From: Catenaria anguillulae PL171
Lineage: Eukaryota > Blastocladiomycota > Blastocladiomycetes > Blastocladiales > Catenariaceae
Reading direction: 5' to 3'
DNA: 64,000 nt
Assembly: GCA_002102555.1 (NCBI GenBank)
Contig: MCFL01000045.1
Span: 140,274-204,273, forward strand
Every line of letters starts with the position of its first letter. Positions within the stretch are counted from its first letter, which is position 1. Shown one piece after another: positions 36,013 through 48,500 of the stretch. The position numbers and the translations under genes are program-made. The notes below the pieces were generated by a model. That model saw only the letters and a program-made list of their open reading frames with translations. It was not told where the DNA came from and ran no database searches.

Positions 36013-38855
36013 TTACATAAAGTACATGCTGATACGAAAGCAAACACGTGAGAAGATTAGCTGCAATGTTGCGTGAATGCAAAAATGCCGTCACATACCT
36101 GTTGCCCAACTTTGCATGCAACGGAGCCACTTCGACCGCAGCGCCACCCATGGACGCAAGTGACGATTCCGACCCCTCATACTTGACATGATGCCGCGCA
36201 CGGAAACATACAAGATGCGCATAGTAAGCCGCGGGTGCAACCGACACGGACCGCGTGCACCGCGCATACGTGTAGCACTGATGATAGGTAAACAGCTGCA
36301 AGTCGTCTGCCGACCAGCCCATCTCGTCGTGCAACACCACATAACGTGTCGGGCGCGATGTGCCCTGCAACCCAGCCTGCGACTGCAAAAAGAAATCGAA
36401 ATCCGTCGGATGCGTCACGCCCGAATCCACCACGAGCCCAGCCTTGATGTTGCCCGACCGATCTCCATCGCGCGGATTTGACGCAAAGAAGCGCGTGTGA
36501 TGGCGCTTGTTGACAAGCACAAACGTGAGCTTTGTTGCTGACGCATTGAGTTCGGCCAGCACCGACCGCATGGCGTGCACTTCGGCATCGCGCACAAGCG
36601 CAAACTGGCCCTCAGACACGCCGTCGCGGTACATGATGACGCGCTTGGGCAGGCGACCCGCATTGCTTGTTTGGTAGTTGCGCAGCACTTCGCGAAACAT
36701 GCCGCCGGCATCGGCAATCTCTTCCTGGCGCACGGGCTGCATGCGGACAACGGGCTGGAACCGCAGGCAGTTTGGGTCGAGCGACCCGACCATGGCGGCG
36801 ATCGACGCCTGGTTGGTACCGGGCGCTGGATGCGTAACGTCGGCACCGACAATCAAGGTCGGTTCGGTCAAGAACTTGCTCTGCTTGAGATGGAAGTTAT
36901 GCGACGGGCCCTTGATCTTTGTGTTGACCTTGAGCACCACATTGGACCAGTACTGTGCGTTGGCACGCTGCGCTTTGTTCTGCATGAGGCACTGAGTCGG
37001 CACCCCCAGCACGGTCTCACCCACACGCTTGATCTCGGCATACAAGTCGTTGTCGCGGAACGGAACAATGACAATGAACAAGTCCGGGTACGCCTGGAAC
37101 TGGTCGCCCGTCGCCTTCCACAAGGCCTGCAACGCGACTTCGACCCCCTCAGCGCCGCGCGGCTGCGTCACGTGAATCGGGAACTTTTCGCGCGTCTTCT
37201 TGACCGGGTTAAATTGCAAACCCTTGGCCGTGGCCTCGGCAAAGAACCCATTGAGCATGTCGACAATCTGGGGCTCGGGCAAGTTGCGCGGGTTGACAAA
37301 CGACAGCACGCCCAGCGACGTGATGCGTGCGCCGAGTTTGAGACCCATGCCCGTCAAATTCCATGTGCCATCGCGCGGCATGGCGGTTTTACCCTTAAGC
37401 TCGAGCTGCGGCGGCGGAAGCAAGCGCCCGTCCACGGCCATAGGGGTGCGGCTCACGGTCACGCCAATCGACGCTAGGTATGGGTCCTTGTCGAGGGCAA
37501 GGCGGGTCATGAGGTGCGCAATTTGGTCCTTGCGCTCGAGCGGTTTCTTGGCGGCAATCTTGATAATGTCCGAGGTTTGTTGCGGAGACAACTGGCCGCG
37601 AAACTTTTGGTCGGGCTCGATGGTGGCGACTTCCATGGGCAGCGACGCCTTTGGACCGACTTGAAGGCATGGCAAATTGGGGTATCGGAGCTTGACGGTG
37701 TATTCCTTGGCAAAGTATTGCGCCACCGAGACACGCTCGGAGCCCTGTTCTTCTTGGGCCTCCTCTCCCGCGTCCTGTGCCTCCTTTTCGGGATCGCTCT
37801 TGATGAAAAATGTCTTTGCGCACGACGTCTTGGTCAACCTCAGCACGCCATGCCGCTCCTTGAACCCGCGATGCGTGGTCGACACGGTCACCATGCGCAG
37901 TACGCGATCGAGCTTGCGCACGTCGGCCGGCAAGAGCTCTTGGCCCATGAGTTGGTTGACTGGCCGGCCAAGCACTTGGGCGCAAAACTCGACCACATTC
38001 ATGGGCCGATAAAACGCCGTGTATGCCGTGTCCACATTGAGCGTCATCTTGCGCATGCCCATGCGTGCCGACAAAAACACACCCGAGAGCAAATCGAGTC
38101 CACCGGCAAGCGGCGTGCGTGGCAATGTTGGGTCAAAGAACGATCGGCCTGCCGGGATCATGGTGCGCGTGGGGCCTTGTCTGAACATGACGTCAATGGC
38201 TTGGTGCAGCGTCAGGATGTTGTTGGACATTTGCGTTTTGCCCTGCAGGTAAGCGTGCAGGTCGGCCAGGGCCAGCTCGCCCACGAGCCGGAACGTGATG
38301 GTAAAGTCCTTTGTGTTGGGGGAGCCGTCCTTGCGGGTCGGGCGATTGGGAGGCGGCGGGAGGGACACGAGCGTCGTGGATGCGTCGGTGGGGAGGCGTT
38401 TGGCCGAGAAGGCGTTCTTGACGCCGTCAAATCCCTATGGATAGATACATACGGCAATGGATATGCACGTGTGAGTGAGTGAGTGAGTCATTCAAGCGGC
38501 CTGCATGCAGATGGCAACTTGTCTCGTATGTCCGTACAAAGAGGACTTGAAGCTTTGGGGCGTGGTCTTGCTCAAAGCGTGCCCAGATTTTGCGAATGAG
38601 TGCCTTGGAGAGGTCCTTGTCCTTGTCCTTGTCCTTGGTCGCGGGCCCGGGGCGGGGCGAGGTTGCTTGTGAGATGGTCACATCGTGGTGGTAGATGGAG
38701 CCGGAGCCGAGGGTGGTGAAGGCGAAGTGGTTGGCGAGCACCTGGATAGGGGTGCCCACCGACCCAAAGCCGGGGCGGCGCACAAAGCCGGCGGTCGAGT
38801 AGGCCTGCTGGCCCAGCGAAAACTTTTGTTGAGGCTGAGACGGAGTGCCCAACAT
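36013..38855 (-). CDS. AGO1: Argonaute, slicer-competent RNA-interference effector
   Basis: Three exons (38855-38538, 38434-36099, 36028-36013; introns 103 and 70 bp) give an exact 889-residue protein. The last exon is 16 bases and encodes the family-typical MYFM end. The N-terminal domain begins RRPGFGSVGTPIQVLANHF. The linker and PAZ region follow, with MID near residues 460-590 (TQCLMQNKAQRANAQYWSNV). The PIWI tetrad is complete: D638 (VGADVTHPAPG), E677 (RQEEIADAGG), D710 (YRDGVSEGQF) and H846 (AAYYAHLVCFRARHH). The protein would bind small RNAs and cut complementary transcripts. A KDKDKDKD run in exon 1 comes from a CTTGTC hexamer repeat (about 38612-38637). It is flanked by two inverted type II family genes. 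No Dicer or RNA-dependent RNA polymerase gene is in the window. Confidence 0.96.
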
Positions 38856-39908
38856 GTTGTGTTTTGGTTGTGATTGATTGCAATTGGTTGCTTGCTTGTG
38901 CTTGGGTGTGACTTGCGATGAAAGATGGATCAGAGACAGTGAGAGACAGTGAGCGAAAGAGAGAGAGAGAGAAATCTACATTGTATTCAAAAAATGACGG
39001 CATACATGTAAACCAAAAACTTGACGATCGATGTGAGTTTGAGAGAGCAAGAAGGACCACACGTTAACGTTGGTGTGGTGGACAGAACGCGGACTGCCAG
39101 ACGATCCGATCCGACGCGATTCTGGGCAATCGACGTCACGTCGAGTCAGTCACTCGAGTCGAGTCCCTGCACAGCCTCCGAGTCATCACAGGTGCAACAT
39201 GCACTGGCATTACTGGCATGCACTGCAGGACCAGGCTCTGCGGTATCAACCGACCGACGACTGCTTCGCTGCCACCTCTTGCCGGCCTCGTGACTCGTGA
39301 CGGCTGTCTTGGTCTGTCTCATCAGCGGCCACCAATCCAAATGTTTTGGCAGCTCGCGGGCTGGGCGATCGATTGGCCAGCGGCACTTCCGGACTGTAAT
39401 GTACCTCCAGCGTACCTATGTATTTTGAATCTTGAATGTAAATAAGTGCCCACCGTGACTGCCACAGGAAGAGCATGTGTGGCCGACGACAATTGCACGT
39501 TGTGTCTCACGTTTCGACACCAAGATCAAAACGCGTTTCAAATCTTAACGCCACCCGCCATCCGCCCCCCTCCAGCCCTCGCTCATGTCACACCGCTTGG
39601 AATTCCTTCGCATCACATTTAAAACATATGAGCATAGTCTGGCGTTTCATTGCGGTCTGCCCGGCCCACTCTCCCCACCTCGACAATACTACATCTTGAC
39701 GTACATACTTCGGCCGGCCAGGGAACTGAAGTGCATCTTTGGTACAAGTTGAATAGTCACACCAGGTACGAATCCTTTTTGGTTCCAATGTTCATTCTCA
39801 TTGCGGGTCAATGGCAGCCTGAGCTCACCATCCACTCTCTCCATATGCATATGATGTTCAATTCATCATCGTAGCAAAAATCGACACTTTCCCTGTCCAC
39901 ACACGTCC
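38856..39908. other. Divergent spacer upstream of Argonaute and the 39909 gene
   Basis: This stretch of about 1 kb separates divergently transcribed genes, so it should hold both promoters. It contains a short GA-rich run (about 38950-38975) in the Argonaute leader. No coding sequence is recognised. Confidence 0.5.
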
Positions 39909-42308
39909 ATGTTTGCAACCATGTCGGCCGGCATCTCCTCTGCGCATGCCCCACGCCCCGCACCGACTTCGCCCGTCTCTGAGCTCTCCACCGTCACAAA
40001 CCTGTCTGCTTTCACCGCCATGTCTTCCACCTCGCCGTCGCCCGACATGAACCTCATTGTCCAAGAACGGGACGCCCTCCGCCAGCAAAACGAGCAGCTT
40101 TGGGCGCTTGTCGAGAAGCAGCGCCAAGTCATCTTCTCGCTCAAGACCCAAATCACACAGCTGCGCCAAGGTGCAGTTGCAGCGGACGGCTCCTCCGCCG
40201 TCGCACAGGCACAGGTGAGCACGCCCATGAGCGTGAGCGCGGCAGTGGCCACGGGCGGACTTGGCCCCACGCCGTCTCCCACAACCGCCATGCTCGAGTC
40301 CCCGTCTCTTGCGTTGCCGCCCAATGGGCCCGTGCCTTCGGCTTCGGAGGCGGCCACCTTTGCCGCTCAACAACAACAGCAGCAACCCCGCCAACGGACG
40401 CCGCCAATGCAAATGGTCCCACAGCGCGCCAACACGACAGATGCTTCCATGGCACTGCCCTCGTCGTCCATCCCAACCCCACCAAATGACCCGCCAATGC
40501 CGTCTGCCGCGCCGGCACGTTCTCGGTCATTCTCCAACCCAACCGCGCCCTTGCAGTCCTCTGCACTTGCATCCAACCCGCCCATGGCCGTGCCTGCCCT
40601 CCCACCAAAGGTCATTTCGGCACCCCCAACAACCTCGTCACCACCGGCCATTCTGTCGCCCGTCCGTGCCACCATGGCACCACCAATGACCCCAGGCGCA
40701 TCCATCTCGAGCGCACCTGCACCAGCGCCGCCATCACGGTCAAACACATACCCGGCCAACGCCATGCCCTCGTCGTCGTCGTCACCTGACAATAACAGTC
40801 AGCTAGCTCAACCGCAGCCATCCACCCCGCAGCGGTCCGCGACCCTTGACCAACTGCCCTCGTCTCCCGCCTCTGCATCTGCAAAGTCGTCTCCACGCAA
40901 ATCGCTCACCATTACGCCCATGCGCGTAGCCACGGCCTCGGACCACATCGAGCCTCTGTCGCCCAAACCCGTGGTTGCCGGTGGGCCCGCCAGCCGCGCA
41001 AGTGTGATTTCGCTCAACGATCCTCGGTACTCGTATCTCGCCTACTACGACGACCTCATGACCGACCCAGATGAGGACGAGGCCAAGAGCACGACCACGA
41101 GCGCATCCAGTGCAGCACCCAACCCTCTTACGTCCGAGCCACCGCTCTCGGCCGCAGAAGCCGCCGAACAAGCCGACCAACTGACCGACCTTGCCAGTGC
41201 CGCTGCACCGGGGTCTGCAACTGGGTCGCCGGCAAAGAAATCCATCGTGCCCGCCAACAAAGCCTTCCGCCTGGGCCGGTTGCGCCCGTCGTCGCAGCTC
41301 GCTGACCACGAGGTGCGGCCCTCGGCACGTGTGCAGTTTGCGGCCGAAACCTTCATCCACGAGGCGTCGGACGAAGAGTGGGGGTCTGAGGGTGAAGAGT
41401 CATTTACCAATGGCGGCGCCCTTGGCGACGATGCACAATGGGGTAATTCCGGCGGCAACAACAACGACGAGTACTATGAGGACGATGGCGAAAGCGTCGA
41501 CGGGTCGGATCTCACTGGCTCGGACATGGCCGTTGCCGTTGCACCCACCACTTTCCAACAACAACAACAACAACCGCAATCGCAAGGCCAAGTGCAGTTC
41601 CCGCAACGGTCGCGCAGCTCCATGGCTGCCCCACCCCCACACTCGTCATCGTCACGCATGTCGCAAGCTTCTGGCCGCGTGCCGCCGCCCAGGCAGCACT
41701 CGCGCACGCACGCGCGCGACTCGATCTTTTTGACGAAAAAGAATGGCGGCATGTACAACCCACCACGGGCGTTTGTCAATGAGACGCGCATGTCCATGAT
41801 GGGCAATGCCCCCGCGCCATCGGCCATGGCCGCATTGCTGCAAGGCCAGGGAGCGACCACAAGTGGGTTGCCGCAACCAAGTGCCGCACCACAGTTTCCA
41901 ACCAGGGGTGCTGCAAGCATCCACCGAGGTGGCGACGCTGGTGTTTCATCGCCAACAACGGCCGGCCCGCCCGTTCCACTCCCCCCAACGCAACAGTCTG
42001 GCTTGCCGCCCATGCGCACGGCCGCGAGTCCATCTGCTGCGCGCGCGTCGCAGTTCTACCAGCAACAGCAGCACCATCACCAGCAGCAGCAGCAGCATCC
42101 TATTGACCAGATTGACGAGGAACTGATTCGCAGGCTCTTGTCTGGCGACCGCTCTCAGTTGCAGGAGCAGCTCAAGGGCTTGTCGCCAACGCAAATTGCC
42201 GCCTTGCAAAACATGTTGAGGGATCGCATGGGCGGGCCCGGGCAGGGGGGCCAGCAGCAGCCTGGCGCGGGTGGCCGGCCAATGTCGCCGCGGACAACGG
42301 GACCTTGA
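39909..42308 (+). CDS. Large, mostly disordered protein with an N-terminal coiled coil
   Basis: A single open frame of 799 residues starts at 39909 (MFATMSAGISSAHAP); an alternative ATG lies four codons later. Residues about 45-80 form a clear coiled coil (VQERDALRQQNEQLWALVEK). Most of the rest is Pro/Ser/Thr/Ala-rich. Two islands look conserved: FRLGRLRPSSQLADHEVRPS with an acidic DEEWGSEGEESF after it (about 455-500), and HARDSIFLTKKNGGMYNPPR (about 600-620). A Gln/His run precedes a C-terminal helical segment (IDQIDEELIRRLLSGDRSQL, SPTQIAALQNMLRDRMGG). Such a layout suits a scaffold or adaptor protein. I do not recognise the family. Confidence 0.75.
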   Translation: MFATMSAGISSAHAPRPAPTSPVSELSTVTNLSAFTAMSSTSPSPDMNLIVQERDALRQQNEQLWALVEKQRQVIFSLKTQITQLRQGAVAADGSSAVAQAQVSTPMSVSAAVATGGLGPTPSPTTAMLESPSLALPPNGPVPSASEAATFAAQQQQQQPRQRTPPMQMVPQRANTTDASMALPSSSIPTPPNDPPMPSAAPARSRSFSNPTAPLQSSALASNPPMAVPALPPKVISAPPTTSSPPAILSPVRATMAPPMTPGASISSAPAPAPPSRSNTYPANAMPSSSSSPDNNSQLAQPQPSTPQRSATLDQLPSSPASASAKSSPRKSLTITPMRVATASDHIEPLSPKPVVAGGPASRASVISLNDPRYSYLAYYDDLMTDPDEDEAKSTTTSASSAAPNPLTSEPPLSAAEAAEQADQLTDLASAAAPGSATGSPAKKSIVPANKAFRLGRLRPSSQLADHEVRPSARVQFAAETFIHEASDEEWGSEGEESFTNGGALGDDAQWGNSGGNNNDEYYEDDGESVDGSDLTGSDMAVAVAPTTFQQQQQQPQSQGQVQFPQRSRSSMAAPPPHSSSSRMSQASGRVPPPRQHSRTHARDSIFLTKKNGGMYNPPRAFVNETRMSMMGNAPAPSAMAALLQGQGATTSGLPQPSAAPQFPTRGAASIHRGGDAGVSSPTTAGPPVPLPPTQQSGLPPMRTAASPSAARASQFYQQQQHHHQQQQQHPIDQIDEELIRRLLSGDRSQLQEQLKGLSPTQIAALQNMLRDRMGGPGQGGQQQPGAGGRPMSPRTTGP
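42061..42097 (+). repeat. CAG/CAC-type trinucleotide run
   Basis: Interrupted CAG and CAC/CAT triplets encode a Gln/His run near the C-terminus of the 39909 gene. Confidence 0.7.
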
Positions 42309-42973
42309 TTTTTTCGGGTTGGACTTGCGTGTTTTGATCTTGTCTGTTTCTATTTTGTACCTTACCCCAAACTACCTGTGTACCGATCTTGTCGTCGCTC
42401 GTCTCTCTTGAATTTGTGTTCATCCACTATTTTTTTTGCTTTTTTCTTTTGTTCATCGCTTTCATCTGTAGACATTTCTTTTTTCGCTTGTTGTATTATT
42501 CTCAGTCATCATGACGATACACACTCGCACCACTCGATTATAGACTGTGGATAAGTGTCGGCCTCTACAATTCAAGTCTTCGAACTGCCATCCGGCGATT
42601 TTGCCCTTGCCGCCCATTTTTTTCCCGCCCGATTGCATCTTGGCCGAACAGGTTTCATGAAGCAATTGCGAACACTGCACGACTCCATGAATCAAGCGCG
42701 TCATGAACTTCGTTCCCTGATCGGAGGGCCATCGAATCTGGGCGGCAGTCCTCCGATCTTGCAATGACGCGTCAATATGCCGGTGGGAAGGGCATTAATT
42801 TTATGCTCTTGGTGTTCCCATCCACCCTATCTCTTTCCCATGATCAAAATCGCACAAATCATTCACTCCACTAACCTACTACACACTTTTGACTCGCCGC
42901 AATCCCATCCATCCGCCTCGTCCATAGGCGTACGTGCTCTTCCCATCCATCATTCCTTCTTCACTGCTGGCGC
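42309..42973. other. Downstream spacer up to the right repeat copy
   Basis: The first 200 bases are T-rich and probably form the 3' untranslated region of the 39909 gene. A short plus frame (42555-42767) has no recognisable features. Nothing else is evident. Confidence 0.4.
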
Positions 42974-44722
42974 GGGATGTTGCGATGCACGCACACAAAA
43001 GGCACTTAGCACTGGCTGTGGCTGGGCGGAGCGGACGCATTCCAAGGTGGTGGATTTGCATGGGCGTGCACACACACGTTTTTCGTTTTCCATTGATCAT
43101 TGCCGGTCACGAAGCCTCTCCATTGGATTTGCATTGTGTGTGATGAAGACGGCCATGGGTTCCTTGATCGATTCAGCCGCTTCCTCTCCACGTGCATCAG
43201 CTCAGCACAACTCGGTTGCATTTGATTGATTGTGGTACGCGATTCTTTCGACTGGTGTGACCATCCTTCCCTTCTGTTCCGTCTGGCGTTGGCGGATACT
43301 GCTTTTGGTTGCGAAATCGCTCGTGGTGACTTGTCCGCCATTCCAATCGGCCAATACTTTACTCCACCTGGCATGGCACACACGCACACGCCAGCACGGG
43401 CGAATGGCGCGGATGGGTTGGCAGCCAAGCAGCAGTCGTACGGGAAAAGCAGGCACAAGCATGGGCAGGCAGCTCGACCTACCGACCGAATCTCGTTGCA
43501 CCTTACCGTCTTGACAAAGAGCACTTGTTTTATGCCCATCATGGCCAGCCCAAGCGGCGAGCGATTCGCATGCACACTGCTATCGAAGCATGGACTTTCA
43601 CCAGTGTGCCAAGGGTGGGGATTACACGGGCACACCGCACAACGTCCGTGTTGAAAAAACGGTCATGCATCGCTCTCTCGACTTGTGCACCCGGCACCCG
43701 TGTTTGCCGCGTGCTGCGCTGCATGCGCGCGGTTTGTCCCCACCCTTTCCTTGGAACCAACCAAGATGCGCTCGCTTCTTGATTACTATCAACTTGATTG
43801 CGGGCCAGATCCATGCGTCAAAGTGACGAGTCTCGTGCCACGAACCCTCCTTGACCGTAAATTTACTCGCAAAAGTGGTTTGTTAGCCAACCTGTCAGTC
43901 CAATGGCGATGCGTGCCGGTACAACTCTCCTTGCAAAAGGAGTGGCAATGTATCCTCCGCGCCATCCGTTGTCGGTATCATGGACTTTGCAGGTTCCTCG
44001 CATCACATCAACCCATACGCTTCTGCCATGGATCTGTCCGCATTTCAAGCAGCCGCTCGTGATTACGTGTCTCGCGTTTTGTGTTGGCTTTTGGGTCTGA
44101 CCGGGACTTGTGTTGCATTCAAATGGACCTGTTGGTCTGCGGATTCCGGATCGCCTCGGGCTGCCTGTCCGTGGTCTTGTTGCCTGCACTGCTTGTGCTG
44201 CTTGCTGCCGCCACTGCTGGTTCATTTCTCGTCATTCCGTCCGGACGTGCGTGCGCGTGTGTGTCCGTGTCCTTGATCACGTCGTCGGTAGTGCTTCAGC
44301 AAAGTCACCACCGAGTCAAAAAGCTGCTCACGATGGCAGCCGTGTGTGTTCGCCAAATGCCATCCTTGTCGTCCATTTCGGAAGTATTCGTACATTTGTA
44401 TTCGTGATTTGGCTTTGACTACCCCGGCTTGCCTGTGTATTTCATCGCCCCAGAGTCATCCAATCCAATCCAACCACGTCGTCTTCCGCCTCGGCAATCC
44501 TGCGTTGACCAGGCCACCAGCGCTCAGCCAAGACGAACTGCTCAATTCTGTTCCCAGGTATATGCCCTCCCACTCTTGGCTGTATTCAACTCTCTCTCCA
44601 TTCCATTGTTCTCTCTCATCGTCAACCAAGGCAGTGCCTACGGACCATCGACACAATGTCAACGGCGTTCAGCCAACCAAGCTGTTCCGCAAGTTCCTCA
44701 GCTTTTCGAAACATCCAATGAT
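42974..44722. repeat. 1.7-kb dispersed repeat, right copy (inverted match to 1393-3056)
   Basis: This copy is slightly longer than the left one because of short insertions, for example around 44510-44560 and 44570-44635. The frame corresponding to the left copy's 245-codon frame is split in two here (43685-44062 and 44081-44407). It lies about 800 bp upstream of the right-hand type II family gene. No such family gene accompanies the left copy. No target-site duplication is obvious at either end by eye. Confidence 0.8.
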
Positions 44723-45515
44723 TCTTGACTTTGACCGGCTCAACAATGCTTTTGTTCACAACCTTCGCAACCTGTCTTTCAAGCTTTAGGGACGAGCATC
44801 CAGGCAAACTAGGGTTGAATCTTGAGAGTTGATGTGGATTTCAGCGCATGCTGGCGCCATTGCTGGTACTGAGCGATCGCAACAAGGTTGACTGGCATTG
44901 GCCGTTGGAAACAAGTTGAAATGCCTTTTTTATATTGATGTCTTGAAAGGGAAATGGGCTGTGGTGTGATTGGCATTGGTGCTCTCACCGACTCTTGCAG
45001 GTTGGGTTACCAAATCTCGCGTCAGGACCCGTCAGGAATATGGGTGGAATGATGGGCCTCTGTGGAATTGGGAATGAAAGCGACAGTGTTGCAGTGCATT
45101 CAGTTGTTGCATTGGTAGCTCTTGTCGGCGCTTGCTGCGTGTGGACTTGGCGATGCGTTGTCTCCACAGGCCTTTGATATGGGATGTCTTGCATTGAGAG
45201 CCCCAGCCAACTGAACGCGACTCCAAGTGCCAATGGAAAACTGATGTGCTTGAGCTGGGTTTTGGTTTGACCACTATGATGTTGTGCTGCTTTTTTTCTT
45301 TCATATGGAATCAAATGGCAGCAAGACAGCGAGATTGCGGACATCCGTTGGCAACGCATCCGCCTCCTGCTCAGTCCCAGCCTGCCAGTGGGTTCCCAGC
45401 AATCGTCGCGTAGTTTTCAACTTTTGAAGTTGCTGAGCAAACACGAGTTCACGAGCACGACATGATAATGCCTACCTAATACTAGTAGCCACCCTCGCCC
45501 TCGACACCTTTCGCA
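44723..45515. other. Spacer upstream of type II copy B
   Basis: A minus frame (44985-45359) contains a hydrophobic stretch (FPLALGVAFSWLGLSM), possibly a small membrane protein, but no support beyond composition exists. The 3' part should contain the promoter of the gene starting at 45516. Confidence 0.3.
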
Positions 45516-48500
45516 ATGACGTCTCCCTCGCCGTGGCCCTCGCCTCGGGATGCGTACCGGCTCTACCTCGACTCGGCCGCTGCCGCTGCCGTTTCCACCT
45601 CTGCCGCCAGCCTCGTTGATGGTGGCCCGCCACTGATCACTGCCCCAGCTCCACCTGCAGTTCCACCTGTTTTGTCAACACCTCGCAGTGCACCTGGAAC
45701 GGCAATACCACTCTTTACCGAGTCCTCGCCGAGTGCGGCTTCCACGGACGACATGCTGGCGCAATGCATTGCCGACACGCGCCAGCTGCTTTCCGAGCTC
45801 ATTCGCGCTGCCGGGACCGGTAACCACGTCGCGCAAGCCGCCATTCTCCCGGCATCCGAGCTACTTGGCTTCCAGATTGCCGCCCAGCGCTCGCACGCCC
45901 ATCTGTCTTTGGATTCATCAGCTCAAGCGCGAAATCCGGCCATGATTGCAGCCCCGAGTCTTCACAGCGCAAACGCCGTTGCTGACGACCAATGCAAACT
46001 CCGGCTGCAACTTGCCAAAAGACAACGCGAATCGGCCTTGTTTCGCTCGGTCCTCGCATCCCCGTCACCTCCTCAGGTCCTACATGCACATGCATCTCTT
46101 GTGTCTCGTCACTTGCCGCCACCCTTATCGCTGGCACCCACGGTTGCGCATCTTCCCGCGATCCCCGACACTGTTTGTGACACATCTCGTCGCTCGACCA
46201 CTGCACCAAATCCCAAGTCGCCAGGTCGCACACGTCGAATGTCGTGCGGCGCCGGCCGCCGCCTGTTTCCACCTCCACTCATGCCTCGCCCAGATTCCCC
46301 AGACCCGATCACGTCCGACACACCACCGACATCCAACCCACATGTGATCCCGCCCACCTTCTCCACATACCAAGTCTCACCATCCCGATACACCTCGGCC
46401 GGCCGCCTTGCCCTGCACTCATCCTCCCCAGGCGCCGAACCGTCACTTGTCCTTGCACACTTGCTCGTGCCTGCCCGCCACATCCCCAAGCGCGTCCTCG
46501 ACCAGTACTGCGAATGCATCCAGTCGTTACATTCCGCATCACCCAACATGACACGCGTTCTATGTGCAATTGTCCGTGCAGGTCCCCTCTTGAGCCAGTT
46601 GGCGGACCAGGTTGCAAGTATGGTCAAAAGAAAATGGTTGACGGGCTTGCGTGCATTGAATCATTTGGTCGCGTGGACTCTAAAACCAATGGTGGCCGTG
46701 TGCGTGCAGCCGGTGGCGGAAAGCAAGTGGGCCGACGGGCTGTTTGCACACTTATTGGATGCCGACCGCGAGTATGCCGAGCGGATGCGGGCACAAGTGG
46801 TGGTTGCCGTTGGCGTTGAGTGTGATGAGCATCCCGACGGCCTGTTTGCAGATTCGCGTGTTCCCAACAGAGACACGAGCGGGTTTCGGTTGAGAGAACG
46901 GGTGGCGTTGGTGGTGGGCGAGGTCGCGATACCCGCGGGCATCGAGTACTTCAGTGGTGACGAGCAGCACGATGACATGGACGTGGATAGCGAGATGGGA
47001 AAGGTACGTTGCATCCCGATATCATTTCATTTGCTTGTCCGATGTTTCCGACTACCGTTGCCATCTCCAGCACATTGTTCCATCACTGTTGGCCTCGTTA
47101 CCCCCACCGCCACCAGCGCTCAAACTTGGCACATTGAACCCGCCATTACACATCGATTCAGACGTGCACGCCATTCGTCACTGTGCGCTCCCAGCGCGCC
47201 GCCTTGATCCCGAGCTAACCACGCAATTGAACGTCGGCCTCGATAATGTCGGCCTGGGCAGTGCCATCAAAGTCTTGCTCCCGCTTGGATTCGGCAACCA
47301 TGTCACGCACGCCCAGCTCGAGCATTTGCTCACTGCTGACACGGCAGTGGGTGATTCAGTCAACCGGGTTGTGGATCGGTGGGTGTCCGTGGCCACGGAA
47401 ACGAATTGTGATGGTGGTGTGTTGAATGATTGGTACTCTGCGCTGTCTGCTGAGGATAGCGCAGGTCAAGTGTCGTTGGCGTTGCTGGTTGGGATTGAGA
47501 GCGAGATGGTCAGTGTGCAGGGCAAAGAGATTGGGTATCGGTACATGTTGCGCGAACGGGTCGCGGTCGTGGCTGCGAGTCGAACCGAGGCCTCAGCCGC
47601 TGCCGAAACGGCGTGCGGCAACCAAGACAATGTGCAGCCGACGTACGTGTTGGTCATGAGCGATTGCGATTCTGACGACGACATGGATGTCCATGTCCCG
47701 GATCCGATTGCCGCGAGTGTGAGTATGGACGTTGGCAAGGTGAGCATTGACCTTGGTTGCGCACTTCTAAGTCAACAATCGTCGGTACCCCAAACTCTGG
47801 GCAAACTGCCACCCATTACAGATTCCATCACTCAATCCAAAACCATTGACCTATTGCAATCCGCGAACCAGCCATTCCCATTGTCACCCGACTCTGGTCT
47901 TCCCACGCCGCCGATCACGAACCAGAACCATGATTCACGCATCAACCATCAGTAACAACAACCGCCGTGTCCGGTCGCGCGTCCTCGCTCACCGTCCGAG
48001 CTTGTCACGCAAGACGAAAACATATCCAGCACTGCATCGACTTCACTCGTGACGATGTCGGCGAGCGTCAGAGCTCCTTCACTTCCTCCATCACCACCTC
48101 CTTTGGCTACACTTCAAGCGCTCTATCTCAATGCGACTGCACAGCATTGTCCGCAACCTCCAACCCATCCTCTGCCCGCACTTGCATATCGACACCTGAC
48201 CATGGATCCGATCGAAACCCAGTATCAACCCACCAACCCACCCACTTCCCGATCCACCCAATTGGTCACTTGTCTCCCACCACAATCATTACCGCCCATC
48301 ATGACCTTGATCCCGCCTCGCCACCTGCCCGCCGCCACCATGACCGCCTACCTCAACCTCGCCACGCGCCACTTTGTCCAATCGCTTAGTGTCTCGTCCA
48401 CGGCATTCTCGACGCCGCTCACGCACCGCATCATGTGCTTGGCCGTGATTCGTGGCCCAACGCGTCCGTTTACACTGGCCCATGTGCTTCGTGATACGTA

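Noticed and set aside
36575-37477. Plus-strand 300-codon frame antisense to Argonaute
   Set aside because: Shadow of the PIWI/MID coding strand in GC-rich sequence.
42974-44722. Right repeat copy as an LTR-type or other virus-like element
   Set aside because: No terminal repeats, polyprotein, reverse transcriptase, integrase or capsid motifs seen in either copy.
47953-47955. In-frame TAA in type II copy B as a premature stop
   Set aside because: It lies within a good 78-base GT-AG intron; removing it leaves a continuous frame into the third domain.
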